From Streptomyces bicolor (GTDB taxonomy: Bacteria; Actinomycetota; Actinomycetes; Streptomycetales; Streptomycetaceae), in NCBI RefSeq assembly GCF_000719285.1, contig NZ_JOFS01000007.1:62001-126000 (forward strand): a stretch of DNA of 64,000 bases. Direction: 5' to 3'. A model generated the notes under the pieces. That model was not told where the DNA came from. It did not search any database and saw nothing but the letters and a program-made list of their open reading frames with translations. The position numbers were made by a program, and so were the translations under genes. This document shows, one piece after another, positions 26,659-35,494 of this stretch (positions are counted from its first letter, which is position 1; every line of letters begins with the position of its first letter).

Positions 26659-28409
26659 TGCACCATCTCCTCCCGCTGCTCACCGCGCTGCCCCTGCTCG
26701 GCGCCACCGTACTGGTGGCCGCGGGGCGCCGGTTGCCGCGCCGGGCCGCCGAGATCACCGGCTGCGCGGTCTCCGGCGGCGGGGGAGTGCTCGCGCTGGT
26801 GCTGCTGTTCCACTCCTCGCCGCCCTTGACGGAACAGGTCGGCGGCCGGCGCCCCGGCATCGGCATCACGCTGGTGGGCGACGGGCCGGCGCTCGGCATG
26901 GCCGCCCTCGCCGCACTGCTGACGCTGGCGGCACTGACGTACTCCTGGCGCTACTTCGACGAGCCGCCGCGCCGCCACGCGGGCTCCTTCCCGGCCCTGA
27001 TGCTGGTGTTCCAGGCGGGCATGAGCGGCTTCGCCCTGGCCGGCGACCTGTTCAACGCGTTCGTGTTCTTCGAGCTGATGAGCGTCGTGGCCTACGCGCT
27101 GACCGGCTACCGGATCGACGAGGCGAAGGCCGTGCAGGGCGCCCTGACCTTCGGTGTGGTGAACTCACTCGGCGCGTATGCGCTGTTGATGGGCATCGGG
27201 CTGCTGTACGCGCGCACCGGCGCGTTGTCGATGACGGGGATCGGACGCGGTCTCGACGCGCACGGCGGACCCGACGCCCTCGTCCTCGCGGCGTTCGTAC
27301 TGGTGATGACCGGCCTGCTGGTGAAGGCCGCCGTCGTGCCGTTCCACTTCTGGCTCCCGGACGCCCACGCGGTCGCCCCCACCCCGGTGTGCATGCTGCT
27401 GTCCGGCGTCATGGTGGAACTCGGCGTCTACGGCGTCTGGCGGGTGTACACCACAGTCTTCGCCGGGCCGGGCGGCATCCCGGCGGCCGACCTGGAACGC
27501 GCGCTGGTGACACTCGGCGTCCTCACGGCGGCGATCGGCGCGGTCATGTGCTGGTACCAGCGGCACATCAAACGGCTGCTGGCCTATTCCACGGTCGCCC
27601 ACCTGGGCCTGTTCCTCGTCGGTGTCGGTGTCCTGGACCCGGCTGCGGACACCGGGGTGGCGCTGTACGTCCTCGGGCACGCCGGGGTGAAGGCCGCGCT
27701 GTTCGCCTGCGCGGGCGTACTCCTCGACCGGTACGGCAGCATGGACGAACTCGCCCTGCACGGCCGCGCCGTTGGCCGGATGCGCGGCGTGGGCGTGATG
27801 TTCGTGGCGGGCGCGCTGGGGCTCGCCGGTCTCCCCCCGTTCGGCACGGCCCTCGGGAAGTCGCTCGTCGAGGAGACGGTCGCCGGGCCGCTCACGGCGC
27901 TGTACGTCCTCACATCGGCGCTCACCGCTGCCGCCGTACTGCGGCTGGCCGCCCGGGTGTTCTGGGGGCTCGGCCCCCACCCCGCGGAATCGGACGCCTA
28001 CGAGACCACCGGCGCCGACGAACGGCCCGAGACCGAGGCCAGGCTGCGCCGGGTACCGGACACCATGGCAGCGGTCCCCGCGCTGCTTCTCACCGCCGCG
28101 CTCACCGTGGGCGTGGTCCCAGGCTTCGGCGAGCTTGTGGCCCGCGCCGTCACCGAGGCCGGCTCCGGCGGTACCCGGGTCCCCGTCCACTGGACGCTGC
28201 CCGGAACCCTCCTCGGCCTCCTGGCCACGCTGCTCGCCCTGGCCCTGGCCGCCTTGGCCGTCTTCCACCCGCACCGGGCCCCCGCCCCCGCCCTGGCCCA
28301 GTTCCTGCGCCACCTCCAGACCGGGCACGTCGGCGACTACGTGGCATGGCTCCTCCTGGGCGCCACGGCAGTCGGGGCGCTGGCGCTGCCGGGGGTGCTG
28401 GGCGGCTGA
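26658..28409 (+). CDS. MrpD/MbhH (NuoN-like) proton-translocating antiporter subunit
   Basis: 583 residues, ATG 26658. About 14-15 membrane helices. The antiporter-domain residues are present: Glu139 in [17 protein letters not shown] and Lys223 in [18 protein letters not shown], with the broken-helix His in [15 protein letters not shown]. It is about 80 residues longer than a typical MrpD, with a C-terminal extension ending in a last helix. This is the only NuoL/M/N-type protein of the operon. Converges on the pyruvate oxidase-like gene with only 24 bp between stops. Confidence 0.9.
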   Translation: MHHLLPLLTALPLLGATVLVAAGRRLPRRAAEITGCAVSGGGGVLALVLLFHSSPPLTEQVGGRRPGIGITLVGDGPALGMAALAALLTLAALTYSWRYFDEPPRRHAGSFPALMLVFQAGMSGFALAGDLFNAFVFFELMSVVAYALTGYRIDEAKAVQGALTFGVVNSLGAYALLMGIGLLYARTGALSMTGIGRGLDAHGGPDALVLAAFVLVMTGLLVKAAVVPFHFWLPDAHAVAPTPVCMLLSGVMVELGVYGVWRVYTTVFAGPGGIPAADLERALVTLGVLTAAIGAVMCWYQRHIKRLLAYSTVAHLGLFLVGVGVLDPAADTGVALYVLGHAGVKAALFACAGVLLDRYGSMDELALHGRAVGRMRGVGVMFVAGALGLAGLPPFGTALGKSLVEETVAGPLTALYVLTSALTAAAVLRLAARVFWGLGPHPAESDAYETTGADERPETEARLRRVPDTMAAVPALLLTAALTVGVVPGFGELVARAVTEAGSGGTRVPVHWTLPGTLLGLLATLLALALAALAVFHPHRAPAPALAQFLRHLQTGHVGDYVAWLLLGATAVGALALPGVLGG

Positions 28410-28433
28410 GCGACAGCCGTACTCAGGGACGCG

Positions 28434-30239
28434 TCACGGCCGGTCGGCGTCGTGGCGGCGCCCCGGCAGGAACTCCTGGACCTTCGCCTTGAAGCCCTGC
28501 TTGACCATGGCCGCGCGGTCGCTGTCGCCCTTGAGGACGGAGGCCGCCGCGGCCTCGATCTGGTCGAGGGTGGCGTGCGGGGGGATGGGCGGTACGGCGG
28601 GGTCGGTGACGAAGTCGAGGACGCAGGGCCGGTCGGCCGCCAGCGCGGTCTCCCAGGCGCCGCGCACCTCCTCCGGCTTCTCCACCCGCACGCCGGTCAG
28701 ACCGACGGAGCGCGCGAAGTCGGCGTAGGCGACGTCGGGGATGGCCTGGGAGGGCAGGAACTGCGGGGCGCCCGACATGGCGCGCATCTCCCAGGTGACC
28801 TGGTTGAGGTCCTGGTTGTTGAGGACGGCGACGATCAGCCGCGGATCCGCCCACTCCTGCCAGTACTTGGCGACGGTGATCAGCTCGGCCATGCCGTTCA
28901 TCTGCATCGCCCCGTCACCGACCAGGGCGATCGCCGGCCGGTCGCCGTGCGCGAACTTCGCGCCGATGGCGTACGGCACCCCCGGCCCCATCGTGGCGAG
29001 CGTGCCCGACAGCGAGCCGCGCATCGCGCCGCGCAGCCTCAGGTGCCGGGCGTACCAGTTGGCGGCCGATCCGGAGTCCGCGCTCAGGATCACGTTCTCC
29101 GGGAGCAGGTCGTCGACCGCGTGGAACACGTACTCCGGGTTGACCGGCCGGGCCTCGACGGTGGCCCGCCGTTCCATGACCTCCCACCAGCGCGCCACGT
29201 TGTCCTCGATCTTCTTGCGCCAGGACGGGTCCTCGACCTGGTCGAGGAGCGGCAGCAGCCGGCGCAGGGTGCGGGCGGCGTCGCCGACGAGGTTGACCTC
29301 GAAGGGGTAGCGCAGGCCGACCATGTGCGGGTCGACGTCGATCTGCACGGCCCGCGCCTTGCCGTACTCCGGCAGGAACTGGCTGTAGGGGAAGCTGGAG
29401 CCGACGACGAGCAGACCGTCGCACTCCATCATCATCTCGTACGACGGCCGGGTGCCCAGCAGCCCGATCGCGCCGGTGACATACGGCAGGTCGTCGTCGA
29501 GGGCGTCCTTGCCCAGCAGCGCCTTCGCGACGCCGGCGCCGAGCCGGTCGGCGACCGCTTGCACCTCCGCCCGGGCCCCGCGCGCGCCCTGCCCGATCAA
29601 CAGGGCGATCTTCCCGCAGGAGTTGAGGACGTCGGCGGCCCGTCGCAGGTCCTCGTCGTCGGGCACCGGGGCGTAGTGGGGCATGCCCATGCTGGAGGGG
29701 ACCATCTTGAAGGCGTGCTCGGGCGCGGAGTACTCGAGTTCCTGGACGTCGGCCGGGATGATCACTGCGGTCACCGAGCGGCGCGCCACGGCGGTCCGGA
29801 TCGCCCGGTCGAGCACGTTGGGAAGCTGTTCGGGGACGGTGACCATCTCGCAGAAGTCCGAGGCGACGTCCTTGTAGAGGCTCAGCAGGTCGACCTCCTG
29901 CTGGTACGAGCCGCCCATCGCGCTGCGGTTGGTCTGGCCGACGATCGCGACGACGGGCACGTGGTCGAGCTTGGCGTCGTACAGGCCGTTGAGCAGGTGG
30001 ATGGCGCCGGGTCCGGAGGTGGCGGCGCAGACGCCGACCCGGCCGGAGAACTTGGCGTAACCGACGGCCTCGAACGCGGACATCTCCTCGTGCCGCGACT
30101 GGATGAACCGGGGATTGTCGTCCGCGCGGCCCCAGGCGGCGAGCAGCCCGTTGATGCCGTCGCCGGGGTAGGCGAAGACGTGCTCCACTCCCCACTCGCG
30201 CAGCCGCGTCAGGAGGTGGTCGGAGACCTTCGTCGACAT
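28434..30239 (-). CDS. TPP-dependent pyruvate oxidase/pyruvate dehydrogenase (quinone)-like enzyme
   Basis: 601 residues from ATG 30239; the open frame continues upstream only as antisense-like sequence. Glu for the TPP ring lies in FIQSRHEEMSAFEAVGYAKF; FAD-region and nucleotide segments include GQTNRSAMGGSYQQEVD; the TPP diphosphate motif runs GDGAMQMNGM to VLNNQDLN. The order PYR, central and PP domains and the length match the PoxB family, which oxidises pyruvate to acetate and CO2 and passes electrons to quinone at the membrane. The central-domain chemistry (oxidase, decarboxylase or acetolactate synthase-like) is not certain. It lies 26 nt after the D-lactate dehydrogenase-like gene and is likely co-transcribed, so the pair could take lactate to acetate. 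Confidence 0.85.
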   Translation of the reverse strand: MSTKVSDHLLTRLREWGVEHVFAYPGDGINGLLAAWGRADDNPRFIQSRHEEMSAFEAVGYAKFSGRVGVCAATSGPGAIHLLNGLYDAKLDHVPVVAIVGQTNRSAMGGSYQQEVDLLSLYKDVASDFCEMVTVPEQLPNVLDRAIRTAVARRSVTAVIIPADVQELEYSAPEHAFKMVPSSMGMPHYAPVPDDEDLRRAADVLNSCGKIALLIGQGARGARAEVQAVADRLGAGVAKALLGKDALDDDLPYVTGAIGLLGTRPSYEMMMECDGLLVVGSSFPYSQFLPEYGKARAVQIDVDPHMVGLRYPFEVNLVGDAARTLRRLLPLLDQVEDPSWRKKIEDNVARWWEVMERRATVEARPVNPEYVFHAVDDLLPENVILSADSGSAANWYARHLRLRGAMRGSLSGTLATMGPGVPYAIGAKFAHGDRPAIALVGDGAMQMNGMAELITVAKYWQEWADPRLIVAVLNNQDLNQVTWEMRAMSGAPQFLPSQAIPDVAYADFARSVGLTGVRVEKPEEVRGAWETALAADRPCVLDFVTDPAVPPIPPHATLDQIEAAAASVLKGDSDRAAMVKQGFKAKVQEFLPGRRHDADRP

Positions 30240-30265
30240 GATCGGGATCCTTCCGGGGTGGTCGG

Positions 30266-33200
30266 TCAGGAGCGGCGCAGACGTGCTGCGACTCCCAGGG
30301 CGGCCGCACCGGTCAGCGCGGCCGCACCCGCGCTGGTCGCCCAGCGGGCGGCGCGGGACGGAGGGTCGGTGCGGCGGGCCGGCCGTTCGGGGTGATCGGC
30401 GGGCAGATTGCCGTCGAGGCCGAGGGACAGGGCCTCGGCGAGGTGCAGGGCGCGGCGTCCGGTGTCGCCCTGCTCGATCTGGGTACGGCAGCTGAAGCCG
30501 TCGGCGAGCACCAGGTCGCCGGGAGGGGCGGCCCGGACGGCGGGCAGTACGCCCAACTCGCCCACCGCCATGGAAACTTCGTGGTGCCCGCGTTCGAAAC
30601 CGAAGTTGCCGGCCAGTCCGCAACAGCCCTCGTCGAGGACGTCGGCGTCCAGACCGGCGCGGCGCATCAGCTCGCGGTCGGCGTCGAATCCCAGGACCGC
30701 GTGCTGGTGGCAGTGCGTCTGCACGGTCGCCCCACGGGACAGCCGGGGCGGGTTCCAGCCGTCGGGCGCGTGGTGCACGAGCTGCTCGGCGAAGGTGCGG
30801 GTCCGCTCGGCCAGCCGCCGTACGTCCTGGTCGTCGGGGAGCAGTTCGGGGCCGTCGGAGCGGAGGACGGCGGTGCAGGACGGTTCCAGGCCGATGACGG
30901 GGGTGCCCGCGTCGAGGTAGGGCCTCAGGATCCGCAGGGTGCGGCGCAACACCCTCTTCGCGATCGCCGGTTGACCGGTGGAGATCCAGGTCAGTCCGCA
31001 GCAGACGGGCGCCTCGGGCACGGCGACACGGAAACCGGCGTCCTCCAGGAGCCGTGCCGCGGAGATCGCCACGAACGGGTGGAAGTGGTCGCTGAAGGTG
31101 TCCGGCCACAGCAGCACGGTCGCCGGGTCCGCCGGGTCGGGCGGCTCGGTGCCGAGGGCACGCCACCACCGTACGAAGTTCCGCTCGGCGAAGACCGGGG
31201 GCTGGCGGGCGGGATCCACGCCCGCCAGCCGCCGCCCGGCCCGGCCGAGGCCCGGGGCGCGCAGGAGACCGTTCGCCAAGTGGGGTGCGCGCTCGGCCAG
31301 TTGAGCCCACAGTGGCAGCCAGCCCATCGAGTAGTGGGCGGCCGGGCGGAGGCGCCCCGCGTAGTGGTGGGCGAGGAACTCGGCCTTGTAGGTGGCCATG
31401 TCCACACCCGTCGGGCAGTCCGACTTGCAGCCCTTGCAGGCCAGGCAGAGGTCGAGGGCGTCGCGTACCTCGGTCGAGCGCCAGCCGTCGCTGACCACCG
31501 GCTCGGGATGCCCGTCGAGCATCTCGAACAGCAGCCGGGCGCGGCCGCGCGTGGAGTGCTCCTCCTCCAGGGTTGCCCGGTAGGAGGGGCACATCACCCC
31601 GCCCTGCTGCGAACGGCAGTTGCCGATGCCCACGCACCGCAGCACCGCGCGGGTGAAGGAGTGCTCGTCCTCCGGATACCCGAAGTGGGTGCGCGACGTC
31701 GCCGGGCGCCAGGAGGGGCCCAGACGCAGCTGCCCGTCGACCGGGTTCGGGTCGATGACCTTGCCCGGATTCATCAGGTCGCCGGGGTCGAACAGCGACT
31801 TCAGCTCCCGGAACGCGGCCACGAGCCGTTCGCCGTACATACGGGTCAGCAGCTCGCCCCTGGCCTGGCCGTCACCGTGCTCGCCGGACAGCGAGCCGCC
31901 GTAGGAGGCCACGAGGTCCGCGGCCCGCTCCAGGAAGCGGCGGAAGTCCGCCACACCGGTGGCCGAGGTCAGTCCGAAGGGGATCCGGGTGTGCACACAC
32001 CCCTGCCCGAAGTGGCCGTACAGGGACGGGTGGCCGTAGTCGAACTCCGCGAACAGCCGCTTCAGGTCGCGCAGATAGTCGCCCAGCCGGTCGGGCGGTA
32101 CGGCGGAGTCCTCCCAGCCCTCCCACGTCTCCCGGTCGTCGGGCGGGCGCGCGGTCACCCCGAGCCCGGCCTCCCGGGCCTTGAGCATCCGCTGCTCGCG
32201 TTCCGGGTCGTCGGAGAAGGCGACCGAGTCGTCCTGCTCGGCGCGGCCGACGGCCGCCAGCAACGCGTACGCCTGCTCGTCGACGTCCTCCCGGCTGTCC
32301 CCACTGAACTGCAGGAGTAGCCAGCTGTCACCCTCCGGAAGGGTGCCGAGGGAGTCGAGATAGGCGTGCTCCTCGCGCATCAGCTGGGCCATCCGCCCGT
32401 CGAGGGCCTCCAGCTGGGTGGGGGAGCAGTGCTCCAGCAGGCGCGGTACGTCGTCGGCGGCCCGGCAGATGTCGTCGTAGCCGAGGACCAGCAGCGACTG
32501 GAACGCGGGGACCGGGACCAGGTCGAGTTCGGCATGCAGGACGGTGACCAGGGTGCCCTCGCTGCCGACCAGGGCGCGGGCGACGTCGAAGCCGTTCTCC
32601 GGCAGCAGTGAGTCGAGGTTGTAGCCGGAGACCCGGCGCGGCAGCTTGGGGTAGCCACGCCGGATGTCCCCCATGTACTCGGTGACGAGGCGATCCAGCC
32701 CGGCGTGGATCTCGGCCCCACGGCCTCCGGCGGCGGCGATCCGCGCCCGCTCCGCCGCCGACGTGGGCCCCACCCACATGCGCAGGCCGTCCGCGGTGAG
32801 CACCTCCAGCCGGCGCACGTTGTCCACCGTCTTGCCGTACGCCTGCGCGGACGCCCCGCACGCGTTGTTGCCGACCATCCCGCCCAGGGAGCAGTGGCTG
32901 TGCGTCGAGGGCCTCGGCCCGAACTGCAGGTCGTGGCCGGCGAGTTGCCGGTCGAGCTCGTCGAGGACGATGCCCGGCTCCACGACACAGGTACGGGCCT
33001 CGGGGTCGACGGAGACCAGCGCGTTGCAGTGCTTGCTCCAGTCGATCACCACGCCCGCGTTCGTCGCCTGCCCGGCCAGGCTCGTGCCACCGCCCCGGGA
33101 AGTGACCGGGACGCCGTGCCGGGCACACACCTCCACGACGCGGGCACCGGCGTCGACGGTCCGCGGCACCACGACGCCGAGCGGGACCTGCCGGTAGTTC

Positions 33201-33319
33201 GAGGCGTCGGTCGAGTAGGCGGCCCTGCTGCCGGCGTCGAAGCGGACCTCCGCGTCGGCCTCGGCCAGCAGCGCGGGCACCAGACCAGCGGGAGGTGCTC
33301 CGAGGGCGCGCTTGCTCAT
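30266..33319 (-). CDS. FAD-linked oxidase / 4Fe-4S fusion (D-lactate dehydrogenase or glycolate oxidase-like)
   Basis: 1017 residues, ATG 33319. Residues 1-530 form a PCMH-type FAD domain with RGGGTSLAGQ (75-84), GNNACGASAQAYGKTVDN and SEGTLVTVLHAELDLVP, then an FAD-oxidase C-domain. Around residues 560-640 are two Cys clusters (CVGIGNCRSQQGGVMCPSYR and CLACKGCKSDCPTG) for 4Fe-4S centres. The last 350 residues carry two CCG repeats (APVCCGLTW, GCCGLAGNFGFERGHHE), like GlpC/GlcF/LldE proteins. A short hydrophobic stretch and RLRRS end the protein, perhaps anchoring it. Members oxidise D-lactate, D-2-hydroxyglutarate or glycolate and deliver electrons to quinone. A GGGTAC hexamer lies 48 nt upstream. 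Confidence 0.88.
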   Translation of the reverse strand: MSKRALGAPPAGLVPALLAEADAEVRFDAGSRAAYSTDASNYRQVPLGVVVPRTVDAGARVVEVCARHGVPVTSRGGGTSLAGQATNAGVVIDWSKHCNALVSVDPEARTCVVEPGIVLDELDRQLAGHDLQFGPRPSTHSHCSLGGMVGNNACGASAQAYGKTVDNVRRLEVLTADGLRMWVGPTSAAERARIAAAGGRGAEIHAGLDRLVTEYMGDIRRGYPKLPRRVSGYNLDSLLPENGFDVARALVGSEGTLVTVLHAELDLVPVPAFQSLLVLGYDDICRAADDVPRLLEHCSPTQLEALDGRMAQLMREEHAYLDSLGTLPEGDSWLLLQFSGDSREDVDEQAYALLAAVGRAEQDDSVAFSDDPEREQRMLKAREAGLGVTARPPDDRETWEGWEDSAVPPDRLGDYLRDLKRLFAEFDYGHPSLYGHFGQGCVHTRIPFGLTSATGVADFRRFLERAADLVASYGGSLSGEHGDGQARGELLTRMYGERLVAAFRELKSLFDPGDLMNPGKVIDPNPVDGQLRLGPSWRPATSRTHFGYPEDEHSFTRAVLRCVGIGNCRSQQGGVMCPSYRATLEEEHSTRGRARLLFEMLDGHPEPVVSDGWRSTEVRDALDLCLACKGCKSDCPTGVDMATYKAEFLAHHYAGRLRPAAHYSMGWLPLWAQLAERAPHLANGLLRAPGLGRAGRRLAGVDPARQPPVFAERNFVRWWRALGTEPPDPADPATVLLWPDTFSDHFHPFVAISAARLLEDAGFRVAVPEAPVCCGLTWISTGQPAIAKRVLRRTLRILRPYLDAGTPVIGLEPSCTAVLRSDGPELLPDDQDVRRLAERTRTFAEQLVHHAPDGWNPPRLSRGATVQTHCHQHAVLGFDADRELMRRAGLDADVLDEGCCGLAGNFGFERGHHEVSMAVGELGVLPAVRAAPPGDLVLADGFSCRTQIEQGDTGRRALHLAEALSLGLDGNLPADHPERPARRTDPPSRAARWATSAGAAALTGAAALGVAARLRRS

Positions 33320-33366
33320 CGTCTGCCTCCGGGCGCGTACGGGGAGTGTCCGGTGCGGCCACCCGG

Positions 33367-33372
33367 GTACCC
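33367..33372 (-). promoter_or_regulatory. SigB-like -10 hexamer upstream of the FAD/Fe-S oxidoreductase
   Basis: GGGTAC on the minus strand 48 nt before the start codon, followed by CCGGGTGGCCGCAC, which resembles the bases after the same hexamer upstream of CBS copy 1. A GTTAC sits 14 nt upstream in the -35 place but does not fully match GNNTN. Confidence 0.35.
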
Positions 33373-33417
33373 CGGTGCGGGGCGGGTAACGGCGGAAGGG
33401 CCTGGATTACGGTTCGG

Positions 33418-33885
33418 TCAGCTCCTGACGGCCGCCTGGTAGTCGCTGATGACGTAAAGGGCCTCGTCGTCGATCGCGTTCTCCTCCCAGTCCAGGGAGA
33501 TCCGCACCGGGCGCCCGTCGGCCGCGTACTCCGCCTCGACCTTGTCCGCGTCGTCCCGCCGTGCCTGTTCCATCTCGCCGAGGAGCTCCCCGATGGTCGG
33601 CACAGCGTCGGGGACGTCCTCCACCAGGCGTAGCCCGTTCTCGTCGAGCCCCACAGCCTTGACCACGGCGCTGTCGCGCACGCTGATCCGGATGGTGCCG
33701 AGCAACATCCGCTCCCCTCCGCTGGATTGGAGCGTGTAGGTGTAGGAGCCGGGCTCCTCCCACCGGGGCCGGCTCTCCTCTCGCGTGCCGTTCGTCCCGG
33801 TCCCGCAGGCGGGGACCGCGCAGAGCAGCCCCCCGATCAGTACGGCCCGGGACACGGCACGGGCGGTGAGACGTACGGCGGTCAT
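33418..33885 (-). CDS. putative lipoprotein (DUF6174-like)
   Basis: 155 residues from ATG 33885 with AAGGGA upstream; a GTG 15 codons earlier is possible but would put extra residues before the signal. The N-terminus RLTARAVSRAVLIGGLLCAVPAC is a lipoprotein signal ending at Cys. The mature part begins WEEPGSYTYTLQSSGGERM and includes IRISVRDSAVVKAV, PTIGELLGEM and GRPVRISLDWEENAIDDEALY, a pattern I associate with the DUF6174 family. No enzymatic motif is visible. It is divergent from the carbonic anhydrase lipoprotein gene; both products would be on the outer face of the membrane. Confidence 0.75.
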   Translation of the reverse strand: MTAVRLTARAVSRAVLIGGLLCAVPACGTGTNGTREESRPRWEEPGSYTYTLQSSGGERMLLGTIRISVRDSAVVKAVGLDENGLRLVEDVPDAVPTIGELLGEMEQARRDDADKVEAEYAADGRPVRISLDWEENAIDDEALYVISDYQAAVRS

Positions 33886-34072
33886 AACGGCGGTCCCTTC
33901 CACATCGGTTACCGCTATGACGCCGGTCACCCACTGAACGTTCGGGCCACTCTCCGTGATTTGGACGTGCCCTTCTCGTGCGCTGCATCAGCCCTGTACG
34001 GGCGTTAACCGCCGCTTCGCAACAGTGGCATTACCCGCCTCACCAGGGAAAACACCAGAAGGGAAGAGTGCC

Positions 34073-34846
34073 ATGGGCAGTGTCTCGCGACCGCAGCGCC
34101 GAGCCATTCTCACCGGAGGGCTCGTGGCCTCCGCGGCCGTGATCACCGGCTGTTCGTCGAAGTCTGACGGCAACTCGCCGTCGAAGGCGACGGTCGTGGG
34201 CGCGGCGGCGACTCCGTCACCGTCCGCCGTCGAAGCACCCCCCACCACGGCCCGTGGCGCGTACGCGCGGCTGCTGGAGGGCAACAAGCGCTGGGTGGCC
34301 GGCGCGCTCCAGCGCCCCAACCAGGGTGTCGACCGGCGCGAGTCCGTCGCCGCCGAGCAGGACCCGTACGGCGTCATAGTGTCGTGCATCGACTCCCGGG
34401 TGCCGCCGGAGATGGTCTTCGACACCGGCCTCGGCGACCTGTTCGTGATGCGCACCGGCGGTCAGGTGGTGGCACCGGTGGTCACCGGTTCCGTCGAGTA
34501 CGGTCCGGTGACGTCGGGAACCCCGCTGATCCTCGTCCTCGGACACCAGAGCTGCGGTGCGGTCAAGGCGGCGTACAAGGCACTGAAGGACCGCAAGCCG
34601 CTGCCGGGCAACCTGCAGTCGATCGTCGAGACGCTGCGCCCGGCGTACGAGGCGGTGTCCAAGGAGAAGCACGCCGACCCCGTCGACGCCATGATCCGCG
34701 TCCACGCCCAGCAGACCGCCGCCGAACTGCGCAGAAGCGCCAATCTCGCCCCGCTCGTGAAGAAGGGCGACCTGGCCGTCGTCAGCGCCTACTACTCGCT
34801 CGACACCGGCCGGGTGGAGGTCCTCTCCGGGGCGCCTGCCGCGTGA
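34073..34846 (+). CDS. beta-class carbonic anhydrase, exported lipoprotein
   Basis: 257 residues, ATG 34073 behind GGGAAGAG. The N-terminus has twin Arg (SRPQRRAILTGGLVASAAVITGC) followed by a lipobox, indicating Tat export and lipid anchoring at Cys33. The catalytic core has CIDSRVPPE (zinc Cys105, Asp107, Arg109) and LGHQSCGAVKAA (zinc His158, Cys161), the complete beta-carbonic anhydrase set, and FDTGLGDLFVMRTGG. It interconverts CO2 and bicarbonate; here on the outer face of the membrane, which is unusual because most beta enzymes are cytoplasmic. Converges on a MarR gene. Confidence 0.9.
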   Translation: MGSVSRPQRRAILTGGLVASAAVITGCSSKSDGNSPSKATVVGAAATPSPSAVEAPPTTARGAYARLLEGNKRWVAGALQRPNQGVDRRESVAAEQDPYGVIVSCIDSRVPPEMVFDTGLGDLFVMRTGGQVVAPVVTGSVEYGPVTSGTPLILVLGHQSCGAVKAAYKALKDRKPLPGNLQSIVETLRPAYEAVSKEKHADPVDAMIRVHAQQTAAELRRSANLAPLVKKGDLAVVSAYYSLDTGRVEVLSGAPAA

Positions 34847-34856
34847 CGAGGAGGAT

Positions 34857-34884
34857 GACCGGCTGCTGTTGGGGGCGGCCGGTC
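34857..34884. terminator. hairpin between carbonic anhydrase and MarR genes
   Basis: GACCGGC (34857-34863) and GCCGGTC (34878-34884) form a perfect 7-bp stem with a 14-nt loop in the 37-bp gap between two convergent stop codons. Confidence 0.45.
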
Positions 34885-35396
34885 TACGCCTCCTCCCGCC
34901 CCGCCTCCGTGGCGAGATCCGGCAGCAGATGGCACAGCGCCTCCCGCTGCTCCGCCCCCACGAAGCGCGCGAGGGCCGCCTTGACCGTCTCGCGGAGGGC
35001 CTCGGAGGACTCCTTCAGCAGCCGGCGCGCCTTCTCCGTCAGGGCCACCTCGACGCCCCGCTTGTCCCCGCAGGCCGACTTGCGGGTGACGAGGCCGGCG
35101 TGCTGGAGGCAGGCGATCTGGTAGGTGAGCCGGGTCTTGGGGCGGCCGAGGAGCTCCGCGATCCGGGTCATGCGCAGGCTGCCCGCAGGGGGCTGCTCGG
35201 CCAGCAGGCACAGGATGAGGAACTCGTCGTGGGAGACGTCCAGCCGCTCCTTGACGACGGTCCGCAGCTGCTGCTCCACGGCCCCCGTCGCGGCCAGCAG
35301 CAGCATCCACCCGCGCAGCTCGGGCGGCAGCAGCCCGCCGCCCTGGGCGGAGGGGCATTCGAGCTGGTCGGCGGGGTGTTCCTGGGCGGCGGACAT
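34884..35396 (-). CDS. MarR-family transcriptional regulator
   Basis: 170 residues, ATG 35396. Winged helix-turn-helix: LDVSHDEFLILCLLAEQPPAGSLRMTRIAELLG (helices), RPKTRLTYQIACLQHAGLVTR (recognition helix and wing), GDKRGVEVALTEKARRLL (wing and helix 5). This is the common MarR layout. It is transcribed away from a YceI gene, and the 98-bp interval contains two oppositely oriented copies of one site, so it very likely controls itself and YceI, probably by repression released by a small ligand. No Cys pair that would suggest an OhrR-type peroxide switch is obvious, though one Cys lies in the recognition region. Confidence 0.9.
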   Translation of the reverse strand: MSAAQEHPADQLECPSAQGGGLLPPELRGWMLLLAATGAVEQQLRTVVKERLDVSHDEFLILCLLAEQPPAGSLRMTRIAELLGRPKTRLTYQIACLQHAGLVTRKSACGDKRGVEVALTEKARRLLKESSEALRETVKAALARFVGAEQREALCHLLPDLATEAGREEA

Positions 35397-35409
35397 GGCT
35401 CGATTCTAC

Positions 35410-35479
35410 CTGTCGTTCATTCAGTTTTGGATTATGGGCTAGCGTGCCGTCATCGCAGTCATCCAAATTTGAACGACAG
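35410..35479. promoter_or_regulatory. paired inverted operator sites between marR-like and yceI-like genes
   Basis: The 23-bp site at 35410-35432 begins CTGTCGTTCA and ends TTGGAT. The 19-bp site at 35461-35479 is the inverse: ATCCAAATTTGAACGACAG. Each half-site shares CTGTCGTTCA and TTTGGAT, with spacers of 6 and 2-3 bp. The second site contains the palindrome CAAATTTG. One site lies next to each start codon, as expected if one dimer represses each gene. Confidence 0.65.
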
Positions 35480-35494
35480 CCCAGGAGGCCGATC

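Noticed and set aside
28434..31637. A 1067-codon open frame that seems to fuse the pyruvate oxidase-like enzyme to an N-terminal domain
   Set aside because: The extra N-terminal part is an alternative frame of the FAD/Fe-S gene and is Arg/Pro/Gly-rich; the real enzyme starts at ATG 30239 with a typical N-terminus.
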